A DNA stretch of 64,000 bases from Endocalyx cinctus. Its lineage: Eukaryota; Ascomycota; Sordariomycetes; Amphisphaeriales; Apiosporaceae. Each line of letters starts with the position of its first letter. Within the stretch, counting starts at the first letter, position 1. The notes under the pieces are model-generated. The model saw nothing but the letters and a program-made list of their open reading frames with translations, made no database searches and was not told the DNA's origin. Positions 1-10,880 of the stretch are shown here, piece after piece. A program made the position numbers and the translations under genes. Where the stretch lies: assembly GCA_001600455.1 (NCBI GenBank), contig BCKC01000004.1:1364001-1428000 (forward strand), read 5' to 3'.

Positions 1-645
1 ACGGGCCAAGTCTTTTTTTCATTTTCTTTCGTCATCTGAGCTCTTTTCCCGTTCGACTTTCAACCTTTGTTCTTGCGCTTAGGGCGTTGGGTATGATGTA
101 GCAAGTATCGCACACTCGCTTCCTCAGCCTTATTATTAGAAGAAATATATCATCGGCAATCATATAGAGTGTACTACGTAAATACTTCATTGAATTAGGG
201 CTTAAGGATCTATGTACTTCCATGAATCAAAAGAGAGCTCAGCACCATATTTACAATACTTTCAGAGCTGGTAATACGTAATTAATTATAAGATTGGTCA
301 ATCTCTCAGACCGGATGGGTGAGCATGATTCCACCCCTTAATTTTACGCCTCCGAAACCAGGTCCCGTTCAGTCCTACTTCTCCGTCACAATACTTGCAC
401 ATAATTAGAATTTTTGGACTAAGGCATATTAGTGAAGATTGGTATAAGTCACACTTATACGATATATATAATACATGATGAGTGACTGAAGTATGTACAG
501 GAAAAAAAAAACAATATGTTCCAGAATGAAAAACGCTCGATTTAGCTTTCGATAATTACCTACTGCAAAAGACGCATCTTGCATCTTAAGCAAAACCAAA
601 AGTCTCCGAACACCAAGTCTAAGTACTCCTTAGAAAATCGAGTTC
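1..645. other. AT-rich intergenic region
   Basis: No coding stretch with fungal codon character or plausible splice signals was seen on either strand. It includes the 3' flank of the chitinase gene, which ends at the right edge of this stretch. Confidence 0.5.
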
Positions 646-1760
646 CTACCAAATCCGCCCTTGTAAGTTATCCCCAAAAGTCCACCCTTGAGATCCGTCC
701 CAGTTGATGGACCAGGTCATCAACCCTTTAAGCTCACCGGCGTAGTGATCCCAAGCCTGACCCACCAGATCCGGCGACATGTACCCGCTGCCGGCACCCG
801 ACTGCGCGGGTAGGCCGGGAACTTGCATCGAGTAGGGCAGCTGGATGGTGTTACCCTGGATGACCAACCCTTCGTTCAGGCAGTCGGTCTGGGCGATGAA
901 TCCATCGACGGTCCCGGCCGCGTACGAGTTTCCTGAGCAGTCGTACATCTCGCCGTTGTAGTACTGCATGTTCAGCCACCACAGCCGGCCGTTATCGGCG
1001 TACTTCTTAATAATCGGGAGGTAGGAGCCCCAGATTGACCCGTAGGTGACCGAGCCACCCGTCACGTACGCCGTCTCGGGCGCCATGGTTAATCCGAAGT
1101 TGTCTGGCATCTCGGCGAGGATGCCATCAATTATGCGGATCAGGTTGGATTGCGAGGTGGACAGGTCGGTGAAGCTGCTGCCGCCCGTCAAACCGGCTTC
1201 TATATCGATGTCGATACCGTCAAAGTTGTAGGTCTTCAAGATAGGAACAATCGTCGCGATGAAGTTGTCGGCGACATCGCTCGAGCTGAGATCTATGGAT
1301 GCGGTAGCGCCCCCTATAGACAATAGGATGGTGGCTCCCGCTGCCTTGGCCTCGCACATTTCGGCCGGAGTCCACACTTTCACCCCAGTGTCCATGCCGT
1401 CTTCCCATAACGCTGTTCCGTCTGAAACGATGACGGGGAATGCGGCCATGAGGACATTGTATCCATGGCCGAGAATATCAGGATTCTCGATCTCGGTCCA
1501 ACCGAAACCAGGATGAACGCCATTGGAAGAACCGTCCCCTGGTAATTACCAGAACAACTCGCACGTTAGTCTTCTGATAAAATACTTCGCCCAACACTAC
1601 GGATATACTTACAATTTTCAAGATACCCTTGTAGGACCTTTCCTGAGGGTTTCCCCTTAGTGTCGCATGTGTCAGCTTGTCTAGTTGAGGGCATGGCGCC
1701 AACTAAGGTCGACGCCATAGCTGACAGGACAGCGCATCCTGTCAAAAATAAACGAGTCAT
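646..1760 (-). CDS. GH18 chitinase-like secreted protein
   Basis: Two exons, 1613-1760 and 646-1538, joined across a 74-bp intron (donor GTAAGT, acceptor CAG). They encode 346 residues. The first 22 or so residues (MTRLFLTGCAVLSAMASTLV) look like a signal peptide. The GH18 barrel begins at the strand KVLQGYLENW. LLSIGG near residue 121 matches the GH18 SxGG motif, and DGIDIDIE at residues 156-163 is the catalytic DxxDxDxE motif, with E163 as proton donor. MTWSINWDG near the C-terminus fits the last barrel strand. Family knowledge: such enzymes cleave beta-1,4-GlcNAc polymers of the cell wall by substrate-assisted catalysis. I see no chitin-binding module. An upstream in-frame ATG at 1772 is possible; 1760 gives the better signal peptide. 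The exact GH18 subgroup is inferred. Confidence 0.9.
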
Positions 1761-3120
1761 GATCAGAAACAAAAAATGTTACGAAAATTTAGAGAAAGAT
1801 CTGGCGGTTCGTGAACGGCCAAATTGACTGATATTTTTTCTCCACGCATAGCCCCTCTATCATACTTAAACGTACACGGGCCATAAAGCCAACTTATAGT
1901 AGCATATTTATCACTTAGATTTGCCTAATCTACCTCAACTCACCCGACTGTTCGCGCGTGAAATCATGGGTAGTAACATGAAGGGAACCAACTTGGCAGG
2001 TGGTAAGTATTATTCGGGCCTGTCAGTTGAACGGATGTCTAATGATATGTGGCCCGCTATTTGACGGGAAGTGCAACGTAGGATGATATCGTGGTATGTG
2101 GTCGCGGTATGGGGTCGGTAGTCAAGAGTACCTGATCTCTTGACTAGGGGTTATTGTCGTATCAAAAGGTTACAATCAATTCCCGATTGAGTAAGTCGAC
2201 TCAGGAACACAATGTTGGAGTACTCAAGCGGCCCAAGATCACATTATATTTACCCCACCACCTGAATGATAGATGACTGGGGAACTGGCGAGTAGTGTAG
2301 GCAAACGTACATTGTTACATCAGCTTAATATTGCCTATCTAGATTTCGTGGCATGTGACATGGTGATAAAACATCAAGAACGGTCCTTTTACCACTGCCA
2401 CCTACCCCAAGTAGACATCGTTAACTCCGACCCGCTTAGCGACAAGACATATGCAGACCAGAAGACTATTCCCCGAGGTCGTGATTAATAGGACATAATA
2501 ACAGATGGATTGGTCACATTGCTGTACGTCAGTATCAAATACTGAATCATTACATCACAGAGTTGAAGGAACAATAATAACGAAATTAAAGGGACGGAAG
2601 AAGATGAGAAGATGAACAAGATTTAAATATAGGAAGCATCCCCTGATTTAAAAAAAAATTTCAAATCGTTCATTTCCATTTTACTCAGCTGAAAAAAAAT
2701 CACATGCAAACCTCATACCATTCAGCTTTATAATCTTCAGCATCAAATGGCCCCCAATCATCTCCGATGTTGAGAGATGGGCTCAAACAAAAAATGTGGC
2801 GCATCGACACAACGGACCTTTGGAATCATTTTCGCACAAGAAGATCCACTCATTTAAGGAATTGAAGATAAATACTATACATAAAGCAACCCAATTGAAC
2901 ACGTATGATCTAGGAGTAACAATGATAAATAGGGGTTTCTCCTACACGTTTGATTTTATCGTCACTAGGGGCCTTGTGCTCGCAAGATATGACCATCAGA
3001 TGCGTGCGACGTTTCACGCGTGCAGGTGATTATTGCATTCTCGCAACTTGTGCTGAATATCCGCGCATCCGCAATGTGATATCTTAAGATGCGGGCCCGA
3101 AATATTATTTGCCAGTCACG
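1761..3120. other. AT-rich intergenic region
   Basis: Contains only short open stretches (around 2273-2488 and 2796-3029) with no recognisable domain and no splice support. The one structured element is a perfect 8-bp inverted repeat near 2.1 kb, listed separately. Confidence 0.45.
2121..2144. repeat. Short perfect inverted repeat
   Basis: GTCAAGAG at 2121-2128 is mirrored by CTCTTGAC at 2137-2144, with an 8-base spacer. It could form a small hairpin or be a dyad protein-binding site. It stands alone in a gene-free stretch and no function can be assigned. Confidence 0.4.
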
Positions 3121-3332
3121 TTATGGGAGAGGGTTACACGGTGAACTTTCGGCACCGAAGCTAGCCATTGGGAAAAAAAAATTGAAACCCGATCGATAAA
3201 GAGTCTAAAATACTCTCTTGAACTATTATCGTAGTATGATTTTTTTCTTTCTTTTTTATATCATTTTATCATTACAACGAAACTTATTCTTGAGGCCAGT
3301 TCGACATTATTTAAGACGGCGAGGTTACTTAC

Positions 3333-3451
3333 GGATAGGATTTCAAGAAACTGTCGATTTTCTTCTCATGATCAATGAGTAATCCTGAGGAAGTGTTGAC
3401 ACTCTGAGGATTAAGTCTTATATCCTCTTCTCCGTTCCCCATTTCCAGCAT
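3333..3451 (-). CDS. Possible orphan first exon, unknown protein
   Basis: An ATG at 3451 opens 39 codons plus two bases, running straight into a consensus donor GTAAGT at 3332. The peptide starts MLEMGNGEEDIRLNPQ and contains LLIDHEKKIDSFLKSY, an acidic/amphipathic composition unlike the surrounding AT-rich DNA. A continuation is possible after a CTAG acceptor near 3161, which would give a 52-residue protein, but that intron (172 bp) is longer than others here. I do not recognise the family. It may be a real small gene, the surviving 5' exon of a decayed gene, or chance. Confidence 0.25.
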
Positions 3452-4943
3452 GGCTAAAGGTTGACGCCTTTACGAGAATAATATCGGGTAAGACTATATG
3501 AGAAATGAACACTTCCCTAACCTTTAAAACGGTAGTGCTTATATAGACTACTCGCACTGGTACATAATTTTAGAATTTGTGAAGAGGTACGACGTTTCGA
3601 TAGTCGACATGTGCACTTATCTATATAAACACTAGGGAGCCAAGTACTAATTAGCAATGAACAGCTTCTCTTTCTTCTTCTGAATGCCGAGTCCAAGAGA
3701 ATCCCTTCCTTTTTCAATTATACCCAACTCTACCGAAGGAAACAATTGCGATCCTAAATCTTGTCAACTCTTAGAGTATTGATGAGTTGGTAGATGGGCT
3801 GGCATATGGGTTCAAATCTCAAGGCGCTCCCATAACAAAACCGAGGTGCATCTTCTTAAGCGGACTGAACGGTGAATCGAATTGAATTTGCTTCTGCAAA
3901 AACTACATTTCTATGTTCTAGAAACAGCTTGATAATTCAAAGTCCTACCGTCAATAATTAGTTTCAAAACATGGGAAAATAAAATTCCAATAACACAGAA
4001 GGGTATGATTTGATCATATCAAAAATTCATATAATTATGTGATGTCATGGATATTAGTCACGATATAAACAGCATCCCCAATCAACATCAACAACGTCCC
4101 GGAATTGAAAATAGAGGAGGTTGGGTTTAGGTTAATAAACTAACTAAATCCGGACCCGGACTGGGCCGAATATACCAAGAAAAATATTGTTCATCTTGGC
4201 AAAGATAAGCAGTTTTTCCCCCTAATTTTCTGGAACTCCGAGTCGGACGGGCGATACGGTCGAATTCCCGACAATATGGATACGATGGTTCAATTGATTC
4301 TTGATTATGTATTCTGTATGTCAACTTTGGCTTGTTCAAAACTCGAGGTTCACTCCGATTTGGTTTCCCCCACGGCGTTTCTCCCAAAATATGCACGTTT
4401 TAGCGGTGTAACCCCTTGCTTTTTTTTCTTTTCTTTTCCTACCAGCCGGCTTCACAGAAATATCATTTCTTTTTCCGGGTTGACGAGATGGTATGAATCA
4501 GTGTTGAAGAGAATGCCCGCCGCATTGAGAATCCTCGCTGCATAATTGACAGGTTATATATAAATATGTATACTTAAGTATATAAAGAAAAGTCACAAAA
4601 TTTTAATTATAATCAATTAGACGACAATTTAAATTAGCAAAGAAAAAGTCTTGTAGATTGTTATGATGGTAATGATTGATGTTCTTATCTAACTTAGGAT
4701 TTAGGAACACTGAGCCGACCGACATTTTGATTCCGATAGAGGGGTAACAATGGAGATGACGATAACTCCTTGGACATACATGAATAGATAACACTGTGAT
4801 CGATCGGGACAAGTTTCTTGCGCGCATCAATTTATTTATTATGCCTAACGTATCCTCCCTACCTACCTGTGGTATTTATTGTTTTCCTTTTCCTTTATTC
4901 TCACCAGCTTCAGTTCCCTTTTAATTGTAAGCGCCTGCCAATC
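3452..4943. other. Intergenic region upstream of the asparaginase gene
   Basis: AT-rich, with no supported gene. An open frame runs in phase into the asparaginase from a TTG at 4818. The proper start is the ATG at 4944, because the signal peptide begins there. Confidence 0.5.
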
Positions 4944-6041
4944 ATGACGTTCCTCACCTTGCTCGCCCCCGCCTTCCTAGCCGGTCTCGCTTTGGCGTCT
5001 CCCGTGCCTTCGGCGCCGGCCGGCTTCAAGCTCTCCATCCGCGAAGATAGGTCGTATAACGTAAGCCTACCCAATATTACCATCTTCGCGACGGGAGGTA
5101 CCATCGCCGGCAGCGCGAGCTCGAGCGACCAGACGGCAGGGTACAAAGCTGGTGCCCTAGGCGTCGACGTCCTGATCGATGCCGTCCCGGAAATCCTCAA
5201 CGTTTCCAACGTCCGGGGCGTCCAGGTCGCGAACGTGGACTCCGGCCAGATCACGCCCGAGATCCTGCTCAACTTGACGCAGCAGATCCAGCGCGAGCTC
5301 GACTCGCCTTACTGCCAGGGCGCCGTCGTCACGCACGGGACCGACACGCTCGAGGAGTCGGCTTTCTTCTTGGACTTGACCGTCCGGTCCGAGAAGCCGG
5401 TCGTGCTCGTGGGCGCCATGAGGCCCGCGACGGCCATCAGCGCCGACGGGCCCATCAACCTGCTCGAGGCCGTCACCTTGGCCGCGGACCCGAGCGCGCG
5501 CGGCCGAGGCGCCATGGTCGTGCTGAGCGACCGCATCGCGAGCGCCTTCTTCACGACCAAGTCCAACGCCAACTCGCTCGACACCTTCCGCGCCTTCGAG
5601 CAGGGCAACCTCGGCTTCTTCTACAACATCGTGCCCCGCTTCTACTCGATGCCGAGCTTACCGGTCGGGAAGCCCTACTTCGACGTCGCGAACAAGACCG
5701 AGCTGCCTCAGGTCGATATCCTCTACGGCCACCAGGGACTCAACCCGAAGCTCGCCTCGGCCGCGGTCGAGAGCGGCGCTAAAGGTCTGGTGCTCGCCGG
5801 GATGGGAGCCGGCGGTTGGACCAATGCGGGAAAAACTGTCGTGAACGACATGATTGAGAAGTACGGCACCGCCGTCGTGTACTCCCGCAGGACAATGGAT
5901 GGGTATGTCGCACCCGAGGGCGGCGTTTCCTACGGAAGTGGTTACTTAAACCCTCAAAAGGCGAGGATATTGCTGCAGTTGGCCCTCGGTGCCGGGTACG
6001 AAGGAGCTCAGCTATCCACGGTATTCGAATATGACGCGTAA
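4944..6041 (+). CDS. Secreted L-asparaginase, type II
   Basis: Single-exon gene of 365 residues. The start at 4944 is chosen because MTFLTLLAPAFLAGLALASP is a clear signal peptide. The asparaginase N-terminal domain follows. FATGGTIAG holds the first catalytic threonine (T53), and HGTDTLEES (residues 131-139) holds the second Thr-Asp pair; LVGAMRP follows as in the family. Reaction: L-asparagine to L-aspartate plus ammonia, here probably outside the cell for nitrogen scavenging. The GC content is much higher than in the flanks. It converges on the GH5 gene to its right, with about 120 bp between the stop codons. Whether glutamine is also used cannot be told from the sequence. Confidence 0.93.
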   Translation: MTFLTLLAPAFLAGLALASPVPSAPAGFKLSIREDRSYNVSLPNITIFATGGTIAGSASSSDQTAGYKAGALGVDVLIDAVPEILNVSNVRGVQVANVDSGQITPEILLNLTQQIQRELDSPYCQGAVVTHGTDTLEESAFFLDLTVRSEKPVVLVGAMRPATAISADGPINLLEAVTLAADPSARGRGAMVVLSDRIASAFFTTKSNANSLDTFRAFEQGNLGFFYNIVPRFYSMPSLPVGKPYFDVANKTELPQVDILYGHQGLNPKLASAAVESGAKGLVLAGMGAGGWTNAGKTVVNDMIEKYGTAVVYSRRTMDGYVAPEGGVSYGSGYLNPQKARILLQLALGAGYEGAQLSTVFEYDA

Positions 6042-6161
6042 TTATTAATGAGATAATGAGAACATGGAAGTACGAGAAAAATAACAGGAATGAGATAACG
6101 AAACAGGTTGTGAGGAGTGGTATTATTATATTCGTTAATCATTAATTTTGGATAATAGACC

Positions 6162-7684
6162 TTATTGAACTACCATGGTCTTAGCAAGGGGAACGGCCAT
6201 AAGTAGCAGAAATGTTAATCCAAGTGGATGGCCCAAACGTGGAGATCTTGACTCGTCGCCCTGTGAATCGTCGCTGTCGCCGCTTGCCGAGTTTCCAGGG
6301 TTAGTCTGAGGGTCGGATGTGACTAGATTAGTACTATTATCGACAATATTTTTTGTTTTTTGAACCGCCTGCAATAGCTCGGAATTGATGAAATCGGGTG
6401 ATTTCCACGAAGACCAATCGCCGGTCAGTAGCCCCCACCCCTCGTTGTAATCTATTACACCTTCGCGGATATAATAACTTCCCGAGAGCGTCCATATGGT
6501 CCATCCGACGTTGTTGCTCGAAAGGAAGTTTAATACGCAAGACGTGTAAGGGTCCTCGGTATTGGTATCCTGCGCCTGACCAAACTCGGTCATCACGATG
6601 GGGAACTGATTCGTCGCATCGTCGCTCAAACCTGAGAAACCGGACTGCAGTAATGTCTCGTTCACTTCCGAGCAGTTACTCGACCCCGGACCGAGGATGT
6701 TATCATAGGCATGTAACTCCAGAACAAGCTTCTCGTCATAGCCCTGGAAATCGTCGCGATTGAATTTTCTTGATCCGGGCGTTAGGTTCTCACCATTAAC
6801 GACGGCGCCGAGGTCTTTATCGGAATCCAGACCGGAAAGAAAAATCAAGACGTCTTGGTTGGCAGAATGGATTGAATCGGCGCCTTTGACGATGTTCGTG
6901 TACCAGTCGTCCCAGTTGTAGTTACCAATTAGCTCTAAGGAGGTCAATGGGATGCGTAACTCGTTTCGTAGAGACATGGACACAAAGCTTGGCCATGATT
7001 TCCCCTATTCAATTAATAAGCTATTGGAACCTAGTAAAATAAGACGGAAATAACCCGAAACGCGATGCTCACCCTATCGGCCATAAAGGACAAGCCCCTC
7101 TTCCAGTTGTCAATGTTAAAATATTTATCTCCCCACCATGAATTCCCATCTAAGGGATTACAACACCAACCCGCGAAGGATACGTGATTATCTAAGTGTA
7201 GATAGACTTCTTGTCTGGCGCATTCTTCTGCGATCGCATCGTAGACTTGTAATCGGGTGGTTCCGCTGTCGAATGTGGGGTTATTGGCGACGACCCTTTC
7301 GAACGTAAACGTGCCATTTTCTTGGCCTAAAGCATCGACGAAAGCTTGCTGTATAGTGATATCCTTCTCTCCGTTATCGTAGTACTGGTCGATCATCTCG
7401 ATCGCGTACGTGAGCCGAACGGCGTTCATATCCAGGCTTTTGATCTTGGAGACTATGCTCTCGATGGACTGGTATTGAAGACCCTCTGGAAGCATCGTCT
7501 CTAGGGATCCGGACCAGTTCACACCGACGTACGTGACTTTCGCACCGGTCGCGTCGGTGATCCAGCGACCCGACGTGCTGAGCGGGGCGCTGGGCCATGT
7601 TGCCCGGGGTTGTCGCATTGCCTCGGTATTGGTTTGACCAGCCACAAGGAGTGGCAAAATTATTCCTGTCAACCAAATCCTCAT
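6162..7684 (-). CDS. GH5 glycoside hydrolase with GPI-anchor-like tail
   Basis: Exons 7073-7684 and 6162-7004 with a 68-bp intron (GTGAGC..AATAG) encode 484 residues. MRIWLTGIILPLLVAG is a signal peptide; the ATG at 7780 would add 32 residues and is less likely. The GH5 barrel shows GVNWSGSLETMLPEGLQ, RLTYAIEMID, HLDNHVSFAGWCCNP, MSLRNELR (the NE carries the acid/base Glu) and PIVMTEFGQ (nucleophile Glu). The last 60 or so residues are a Ser/Asp/Gly-rich linker followed by the hydrophobic end LGLTFLLLMAVPLAKTMVV, typical of a GPI anchor signal. Family knowledge: GH5 enzymes hydrolyse beta-glucans, mannans or related polymers. The subfamily and substrate are not readable here. A paralogue lies at 27280-28848. 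Confidence 0.9.
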
Positions 7685-8323
7685 CCTGGCAATTATGGAA
7701 GAGATTAAAAGAAAAAAAAAAAGAATTGAAGCCGGAAATTTATGGTAGATAAATTCTCTTTCTTTTAAGTTTTTTGTCAAAAATTCGGATTTGAAATATC
7801 GAGGGGTACCTGCATATATATACCTTCCGAATTCATGTAATAAGTTTCGTATTTCTTGGATCCGGTGGCAAAGATCGCCATTTTCTCCACGTTTAACTAC
7901 TGGTAGGAAAAGGTTGGGGAATCACTAGACGTCCGAGCGAAAGGATGAATCAAATGAAGAAAGCAATTCGGAGAATATGAAAAATCTGGTAATCATTTGC
8001 GTAGGATTTCTCTTTATAAAGTACTCTTATCATTCCAATATTATATAGATTTAGTTAAATTGATGGGTTTGCCTAACCTAACCAGAAATACTCAGTACTT
8101 ACTCACTAAGTAACGTTATCGAAATACCAAATATGAAAAGGTTGCAAGTCGCCAAGTTACCAAGTTATCAAATAACTTGTATTATATTTTTTTTTGAAAT
8201 AACATTTCTATACCAATGAGAATAGGAATACCGACTATCCCTTTTCCTCTAACATAACTGTATTTGCGCCAAATAGGTGATTAGCACTGTTTGAGTATCT
8301 AGTTACATCAAGATAAGATAGAC
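7685..8323. other. Intergenic region, 5' flank of the first GH5 gene
   Basis: AT-rich, with a short A run near 7711-7721 just upstream of the GH5 start. No gene or RNA was recognised. Confidence 0.5.
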
Positions 8324-9325
8324 TTAAGCACCCCCCCTAGCATAAAGCTCGAGATATTGACTAGCGACATCCACGAACATCTCCTCATATGTCTTGAACT
8401 CTAGGTTGAAGTCCTTCTTCGTTTTAGAAGAATCCCAGTTCACCGGAACAGTCGGCCGACTCCCCCGAGTGAATATTCCCTTCGCGACCGCGTCGGGGAA
8501 ATGTTTCTTCGCAAGGTCCCAGGCGACGTTAAACTCACACGGAATCGTAGCGCCGATGTTACCGGTGACGTTATCTCTTAGCGCCAGCAGATAAACCTCG
8601 GCGATATCGTCGATGTGGATCGCGCACCCAGGGTACGGATCAGGCGTCGATATTCCCGTAATGATAGGGAGTAAGACTCTATTTGTGGAGGAGAACATGT
8701 TGTGTACGGTGTGAGCGCGATCGTCCCAGCCAAACACGAATCCCGGGAACATAATGACAAGGTCGAATGTCGGATTGCGGTCTTTGACGAATTTGTCCAT
8801 AGTGTTCGCGCCTACGATTTTGGCGGCCCTGTATGCGTCCAGGTCAGAGTTGAAGGGACCCGGTACATCGGGAATCCTGGAGTCCGCCGTAATCACCTGG
8901 GATGGGTCGACCGGAAAATGGATATTGCCGAATATGGAAGACGTGATGATCAGCTTCTTCACCGACAGCTCCCCGAGGGCGGCTTGGAGTATGTTGTCGA
9001 CGCTTTTGATGTTAGGTTCGTAAATATCAGTTTGAGGATCTAGCTCCGGGGAAGGCGTTGGGGAAGCGAGGTGAATGACATGCGTCGCGCCTTTGATAGC
9101 TTCATCATAGGCGTGCTCGTCGCAAATATCTGGTACTTCGATGAACGATAGCTGGCTTGACCGACCTAGAGCCTTGATTTTTGGATGCTCCGTAAATCCT
9201 GCCGTCCTCGACATGGATCGAATGGCAGCTCGGACATTGTATCCTGCTTCAAGGGCCCTAATGAGAACCTTAAAACCAATGAAGCCAGTGGCACCTGTGA
9301 GGAGAAGAATTGAATTATTATTCAT
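8324..9325 (-). CDS. GRE2-like NAD(P)-dependent reductase (extended SDR)
   Basis: Intronless gene of 333 residues. LLTGATGFIG (residues 8-17) is the N-terminal NAD(P)-binding glycine motif of extended short-chain dehydrogenases. The SS pair at 129-130 and YRAAK (Y165, K169) form the catalytic triad. VIHLASPTPSP matches the dihydroflavonol-4-reductase/GRE2 group. These cytosolic enzymes reduce aldehydes or ketones such as methylglyoxal, or intermediates of secondary metabolism. It is not next to any intact biosynthetic cluster. The specific substrate is unknown. Confidence 0.88.
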   Translation of the reverse strand: MNNNSILLLTGATGFIGFKVLIRALEAGYNVRAAIRSMSRTAGFTEHPKIKALGRSSQLSFIEVPDICDEHAYDEAIKGATHVIHLASPTPSPELDPQTDIYEPNIKSVDNILQAALGELSVKKLIITSSIFGNIHFPVDPSQVITADSRIPDVPGPFNSDLDAYRAAKIVGANTMDKFVKDRNPTFDLVIMFPGFVFGWDDRAHTVHNMFSSTNRVLLPIITGISTPDPYPGCAIHIDDIAEVYLLALRDNVTGNIGATIPCEFNVAWDLAKKHFPDAVAKGIFTRGSRPTVPVNWDSSKTKKDFNLEFKTYEEMFVDVASQYLELYARGGA

Positions 9326-10880
9326 GACGGAGCAACACTACGATTTTTTTCTGCAAAACTCAGCCAGATGTTTACGAGGACGAAAACCTGTTTTATTCCC
9401 CCGAAGATAGAACTCAGAGATGAGATGAACATATATAAGATGCGCCCAAGTCCAAATCAGTCAGGCTTGATGTAAAGCAACTATCCAATCGACAACTTAA
9501 GAGAGATTAGCCTTCGCTTCATCCCCCCATTAATGGTAGATGTCACAAGATGACAGAAAAAAATTTTTCGGTACAGTCAGTGTCGCATTGGTAGATACTG
9601 AGCTATCAAAGAAATGCGGAGGGGAAGCATATAGATAACCACTGGCTTACCACAGCGTTTCGATCTTTTCTAGTTAGTGTCTTTCGGTACAGATCGAATT
9701 AGGCATATCAGCTTTCATCTCACGCATCTATGTGAAACAGGAAATGATGTGCGATCGCGTTTGTCGACTTCATCATACTTTCAATGTAACATTGGTTCTA
9801 CTCCTATTCTCTAATCAGAATTTTGCATGATAAGCTTTTTTTCTCGTTGCATTAAACGACATAGAATTGGGACGTTTATGTCTTGTCCCACCACGATAAA
9901 TCTACCCCTTTTATTTTAATTACCCCCTAGTTAACCAACTACTCCATCCTATTTGTTCAACATCTTTTCAGCTATTACTGTATTTGCTATTTCGGTCTTC
10001 TTCGATATTGCTCCCGAGCCTGCGAGTTCGCTTAATCTATCAATGCTGAGTAGCAGATTCAACACTAACTCAATCCTACATTAGCATAAAGTGGGTAGGT
10101 CTAATGTTTATAAAAAAAATGGTAGAAAGTTTGACGTACTGAATCTTGTAAGTTGTGCCTCTCTTTTTTCCCCGACGACGAATCCCTTCGTGCAAGACTA
10201 TCCAACAAGAAATCTCCAGGCACATCAAACACTCCCGTATGTTCATTATATATCCCAAGTTGCGGTAACTCAATAAAACATAGTACTGAATTGGTGTTAG
10301 ATTTCTCGTCACTGGGAAGGTAGATAATGGCAGCTCGTCACGGCTAGCATCATTCGAGAGAAGTGACTGTAGGCAATTGACGCAGTATTCCCTGGTTGCC
10401 AATATATGTAAAAGATACAATCCATTCCCTACTTATGTATAAAAAAAATGCCAATGGTGGGAAGTAGATATAGTGATGAATGTCATTGAACGATGTGTGA
10501 TCTCATAAGGTTATGACCGCGTGTAGCAGCATCGAAAAATGAGCTGTAAATTTTCAAGACCTAAAGCGTAGGTTAACCAAAGATGAAGTCGCCAAGATAA
10601 ACCGGAAACTCTTCCCCTTACCCATATTATACACAATGCACTGGATGAACAAAAATTATAATTATAATCCATCCCATCTGCCCATTTGGGTCAAGCCACA
10701 AACAGAAGTGCTAAGCCACATACAATTAATAATGTTTTTCAGCCGTAAAGTATGTCCTGCTTATAAACCTCTTTTTTTTTTCTGGTCGGTTTATTAGAAC
10801 ATAATTATATTTAACCTTGTCTGGGTTCTCCCTCCTTGTTCGCAACCTTCGTAAATATAGAGCGGCGTTCTCTCATCCAA
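9326..10880. other. Intergenic region between reductase and C2H2 regulator
   Basis: AT-rich, about 1.5 kb, with T-rich stretches near 9836-9842 and an A run at 10111. Short open frames at 10076-10420 have no recognisable features. Its right end is the promoter side of the regulator gene. Confidence 0.5.

Noticed and set aside
3811..3832. GGTTCAAATC-like tRNA T-loop motif
   Set aside because: No matching acceptor, D or anticodon stems could be formed around it.
4818..4943. N-terminal extension of the asparaginase frame from a TTG
   Set aside because: Non-ATG start, and it would place a hydrophobic leader ahead of an already complete signal peptide at the ATG at 4944.
4910..5608. Long open frames antisense to the asparaginase gene
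   Set aside because: They are GC-rich shadow frames of a well-supported coding sequence, with no domain of their own.
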